From NCBI GenBank assembly GCA_019058445.1, contig JAHPZA010000004.1, positions 1-64,000 of the forward strand: a stretch of 64,000 nt of DNA, given 5' to 3'. The notes beneath the pieces are model-generated. The model worked only from the letters and a program-made list of their open reading frames with translations. It did no database searches and had not been told where the DNA came from. Source of the stretch: Promethearchaeota archaeon. GTDB lineage: Archaea; Asgardarchaeota; Lokiarchaeia; Sigyniarchaeales; SOKP01. Both the position numbers and the translations under genes were made by a program. Below are positions 61,562 to 64,000 of this stretch, in pieces. How positions within the stretch are numbered: position 1 is the first letter of the stretch; each line of letters opens with the position of its first letter.

Positions 61562-64000
61562 TTGACAATCATTGAAGGAAAAACAGCATACCCTTATATC
61601 ACCGAATTTAAAAAGGAGCCATTTAAATCATTCGCTTTTATTAAAAGAAGGGACATAGGCAATTTCTTTTTGAGTTCTTATGATAAAGCCATTCATTTTT
61701 ATCGCCATTTTAATGATAATCTATTAAAACATCCAGATTTGAACCTTGAAAATATTTATTGGTTTCTTTTGTTAAGAAAGTATTTAAAGGAAGATAAAGA
61801 GACAAAAAGCAATGAAATTTATGATTTTATAAAGAAATGCATCGTCCATGTTGATAATAAGCTTGGATTTAGATTTTCTCCGAATTCGAAAAATTACCCC
61901 GATATTTGGTCTACTTATTTTGCCTTAGCGAGTCTAAAACTATTAGGGATATTAAACGAATTCTTATCAGCTGAAGGAACAGACCAAAATATAAGAGAGA
62001 TAATGAATTTTATTTTGTCTCATAAAAAAGGGAATTTATTTGTCCATTGTCTAAATGCAGATTGTAAAATCGATAAGAAAACTTCTTCAACAAGAACTTT
62101 ATATTTTGTGTTAGAATCTTTAATATTATTAGGGATGAATATAAGTGCGAGTAGGGATAAATTTACATCCTATTTAGGCAGTTTAAAAAAAGATCCCTCC
62201 GTAGTCTACAGGTTATTATGCCTTAAGTTTTTAGATTTAGAACATGATGTTGATGAAAAAATACTTCAATACCTCTATCAATTCCAAAAGGAAAATGGAG
62301 GTTTTAGCTTTAAAAAAATTAACGGAGATTTAAATACTTCATTTTGGCTGGTATATGCATTAGATAATTATTATTGGCTGTTAGATTATAATCCCGTAGG
62401 AATTTACTCCTTTCTAAATTCTACCTTAAATGATATTTTAAGCTCGGAATCGAATAGAACTATTATTAAATTAATGGAGCTTTCAAAATCTATTATCCTC
62501 CTTTCAATAATTTGGAAGAAATTCATAGATGAGATAGAAAGAGTTATATTTAAGCAATTAGAACAAGAAGAGCATTATGTGGATTTATATTTAATCACTT
62601 CTAAATTTGGGTTAATTCATGGAATTGATGAGGTAATCTCATATATTAATTTAAACTATACTTTTAAACTAAGAATCTTAGATAATAAAATAGAATTTAA
62701 TAATTTTATGCGGAACTTAAGTAACAGTCAAAATACTATAGTTTCTGAAATTTATAACCAATTGAGGCAAAAAAATATTGTATCCCTTAGTGAAATTCAT
62801 AAAAAATATAAAAGATCTTTCAAATTAAAGGAAGACATTTTTCCCTTAGTTAAAGAATTAATGAATAGAAATTTCTTTAAGGGGAAGATTGTCAAGAAGA
62901 GGTTTAATAAGTTTTATCTATATTTAGATTTTTTCATTGAAAAAGTAATAGTTTCCGATACTGAAATTAACTTAAGCCAAATATTAAATGAAAAGGAGAC
63001 TCTGAAGGATATTAAAAATGATATTTACAATATGACTTTAAAACTTAGAAACACATCTAGACGTATAAAAGTAGAAATTGAATCTTACCTAATAATTGAT
63101 GAGATAGATTATGCTAAAGAAAGACTGAAATTTATTCTACGAAATGCCTTAATGGACGCTGATTTTCTTAATGAAAATATTGAAAATTCCTTTAATTTAG
63201 ATTTATATTATATCAATATTCATAGTGTTTTAAAAAATGAAATTTCTAACTGGTATAAAATTTATTCAGTTTTAAGCAAGCGTCTAAGTGAAATTGATTC
63301 ATATCTTAAAGAAAAAATTGCCGAAAAAGAAGAACTTCGAAACTTAAATAAAACATTAGATCAATTAGATGAAAAGATTTTTAATTTTAGCCAATCTATT
63401 AGTAGAAAAATCGACGAATTCCGAATTAACTTAAGAGAATTTAATGAAGTTGAATATATCGATTCTGGTTATTCTGAATTAATTAAAAATTTTGAGGAAA
63501 TAAGAACAAATACTCAAGAATTCGATAAGAAAATCTATGAAATCTCTCAAAAAATAGTATCAAAAGACGAATTTATCACTGAAAAAAGAAAAAAGGTGAT
63601 AAACAATTGGCTAGGCATTAATGAAGAGCTAACTGAAATATTTAATTATTATCTGAGCGGTTTTAACTTTTTCAAAGAGAATTTAGATAAGTTAAATATC
63701 ATGAGAAATGATATTAAAGGAAAATTATTAAATATCACTGAACAAACACAACTAAGAGTAAAAGAAAATCGATTTCAAGAAGCATTTGACTTGATAAAAA
63801 AAGAAACCGACGATCTTTTAAATGTAATAAAGGAAAAGATCGATAACTATCAAAAGACTATTAAGGATGAACTCGAGAATAGGCAGAAATTATATCTCCT
63901 TTTTAGAATGTTAAATAAAATGTCGGAAAATCTCGAGGAGGATATAATAGAATCTATCTCAGAACAAGTTCAATTTCTCAAAAACAAAGTCATCAAAGAA
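61562..64000 (+). CDS. Toroid-repeat protein with a long coiled coil (partial, runs off the end)
   Basis: The frame is open from TTG 61562 (TGAGG 11 bases upstream) to the window end, 813 codons. Residues 1-300 contain the same repeat type as the ABC-fused toroid: GFRFSPNSKNYPDIWSTYFA with LASLKLLGI, and FQKENGGFSFKKINGDLNTS with FWLVYALDN. There is no membrane helix, so this toroid is cytoplasmic. From about residue 380 onward the sequence turns into charged heptad-type coiled coil (EIDSYLKEKIAEKEELRNLN and similar). It is not a recognised catalytic prenyltransferase. The C-terminus is not visible. Confidence 0.6.
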   Translation, partial: MTIIEGKTAYPYITEFKKEPFKSFAFIKRRDIGNFFLSSYDKAIHFYRHFNDNLLKHPDLNLENIYWFLLLRKYLKEDKETKSNEIYDFIKKCIVHVDNKLGFRFSPNSKNYPDIWSTYFALASLKLLGILNEFLSAEGTDQNIREIMNFILSHKKGNLFVHCLNADCKIDKKTSSTRTLYFVLESLILLGMNISASRDKFTSYLGSLKKDPSVVYRLLCLKFLDLEHDVDEKILQYLYQFQKENGGFSFKKINGDLNTSFWLVYALDNYYWLLDYNPVGIYSFLNSTLNDILSSESNRTIIKLMELSKSIILLSIIWKKFIDEIERVIFKQLEQEEHYVDLYLITSKFGLIHGIDEVISYINLNYTFKLRILDNKIEFNNFMRNLSNSQNTIVSEIYNQLRQKNIVSLSEIHKKYKRSFKLKEDIFPLVKELMNRNFFKGKIVKKRFNKFYLYLDFFIEKVIVSDTEINLSQILNEKETLKDIKNDIYNMTLKLRNTSRRIKVEIESYLIIDEIDYAKERLKFILRNALMDADFLNENIENSFNLDLYYINIHSVLKNEISNWYKIYSVLSKRLSEIDSYLKEKIAEKEELRNLNKTLDQLDEKIFNFSQSISRKIDEFRINLREFNEVEYIDSGYSELIKNFEEIRTNTQEFDKKIYEISQKIVSKDEFITEKRKKVINNWLGINEELTEIFNYYLSGFNFFKENLDKLNIMRNDIKGKLLNITEQTQLRVKENRFQEAFDLIKKETDDLLNVIKEKIDNYQKTIKDELENRQKLYLLFRMLNKMSENLEEDIIESISEQVQFLKNKVIKE

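Noticed and set aside
1-64000. tRNA, rRNA, CRISPR arrays and intact insertion sequences
   Set aside because: I looked for T-loop-like GGTTCGAATCC motifs, regularly spaced direct repeats and transposase motifs and found none that hold up by eye; a dedicated RNA-gene search was not possible.

Overview
The window is AT-rich archaeal DNA, most likely from an Asgard archaeon of the Lokiarchaeia type. Grounds seen in the sequence: a two-repeat TATA-binding protein, archaeal TATA-like promoters, a Ras/Arf-like small GTPase with a longin-like N-terminal part, a second longin-like protein anchored by membrane helices, an amino-group-carrier (LysW) lysine/arginine cassette, FilR1-like winged-helix regulators, and many unrecognised membrane proteins and zinc ribbons. 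I saw no rRNA, tRNA, CRISPR array or intact insertion sequence.

Layout. 1-11 kb: GNAT and isoprenylcysteine-methyltransferase-like genes, a kinase-like membrane protein lacking an ATPase domain, a hydrolase and an HTH gene separated by a phased array of ACGT sites, a lysW-lysZ-lysX cassette, a DUF166 gene, and a response regulator/PAS histidine kinase pair. A short repeat (consensus peptide MKPYGIQILKNFLEL if read as coding) recurs between genes here, and a decayed Kelch gene lies near 1.8 kb. 11-25 kb: membrane proteins, zinc-ribbon proteins, a methyltransferase, TBP, a MacB/LolD-like ABC exporter divergent from a FilR1-like regulator, nitroreductase, flavoprotein, TrmO and DUF763. 25-31 kb: two membrane proteins, the longin-GTPase and an ADP-forming acyl-CoA synthetase subunit.

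31.8-41.1 kb is the most unusual block: six co-directional, nearly contiguous genes encoding two ABC-2 permeases, an ABC ATPase, a membrane-anchored prenyltransferase-like alpha/alpha toroid fused to a second ABC ATPase, a large ABC-like protein that has lost its ATPase motifs, and a longin-like four-helix membrane protein. Most of these genes start at TTG, and one seems to start at ACG, each behind a GAGGTG-like ribosome-binding site. I infer a dedicated exporter or envelope-remodelling machine. Nested palindromes precede it. The last gene of the window (from 61.6 kb, running off the end) is another toroid-like protein followed by coiled coil.

41-53 kb: a dipeptidase, then two clusters of FAD-linked oxidase (GlcD-like) and CCG-type iron-sulfur (GlcF/HdrD-like) subunits, separated by a flavodoxin/SCP2/SCP2/membrane fusion protein and a FilR1-like regulator. 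53-58 kb: four tandem paralogous membrane proteins, a thioesterase, a PadR-like regulator, a PAP2 phosphatase and a tautomerase. 58-61.5 kb: a 2-isopropylmalate-synthase-type gene preceded by a 37-residue leader peptide ending in seven leucine codons and by mutually exclusive hairpins. This looks like ribosome-mediated leucine attenuation, which I do not know to be established in archaea. A PLP aminotransferase follows convergently.

Two signals join separate regions. The two FilR1-like regulators at 18.6 kb and 49.0 kb each have an inverted repeat with the same core (CGGGTTTTTC, in the regulator's own orientation) just upstream and between divergent genes. The toroid fold appears both in the ABC operon and in the terminal gene.
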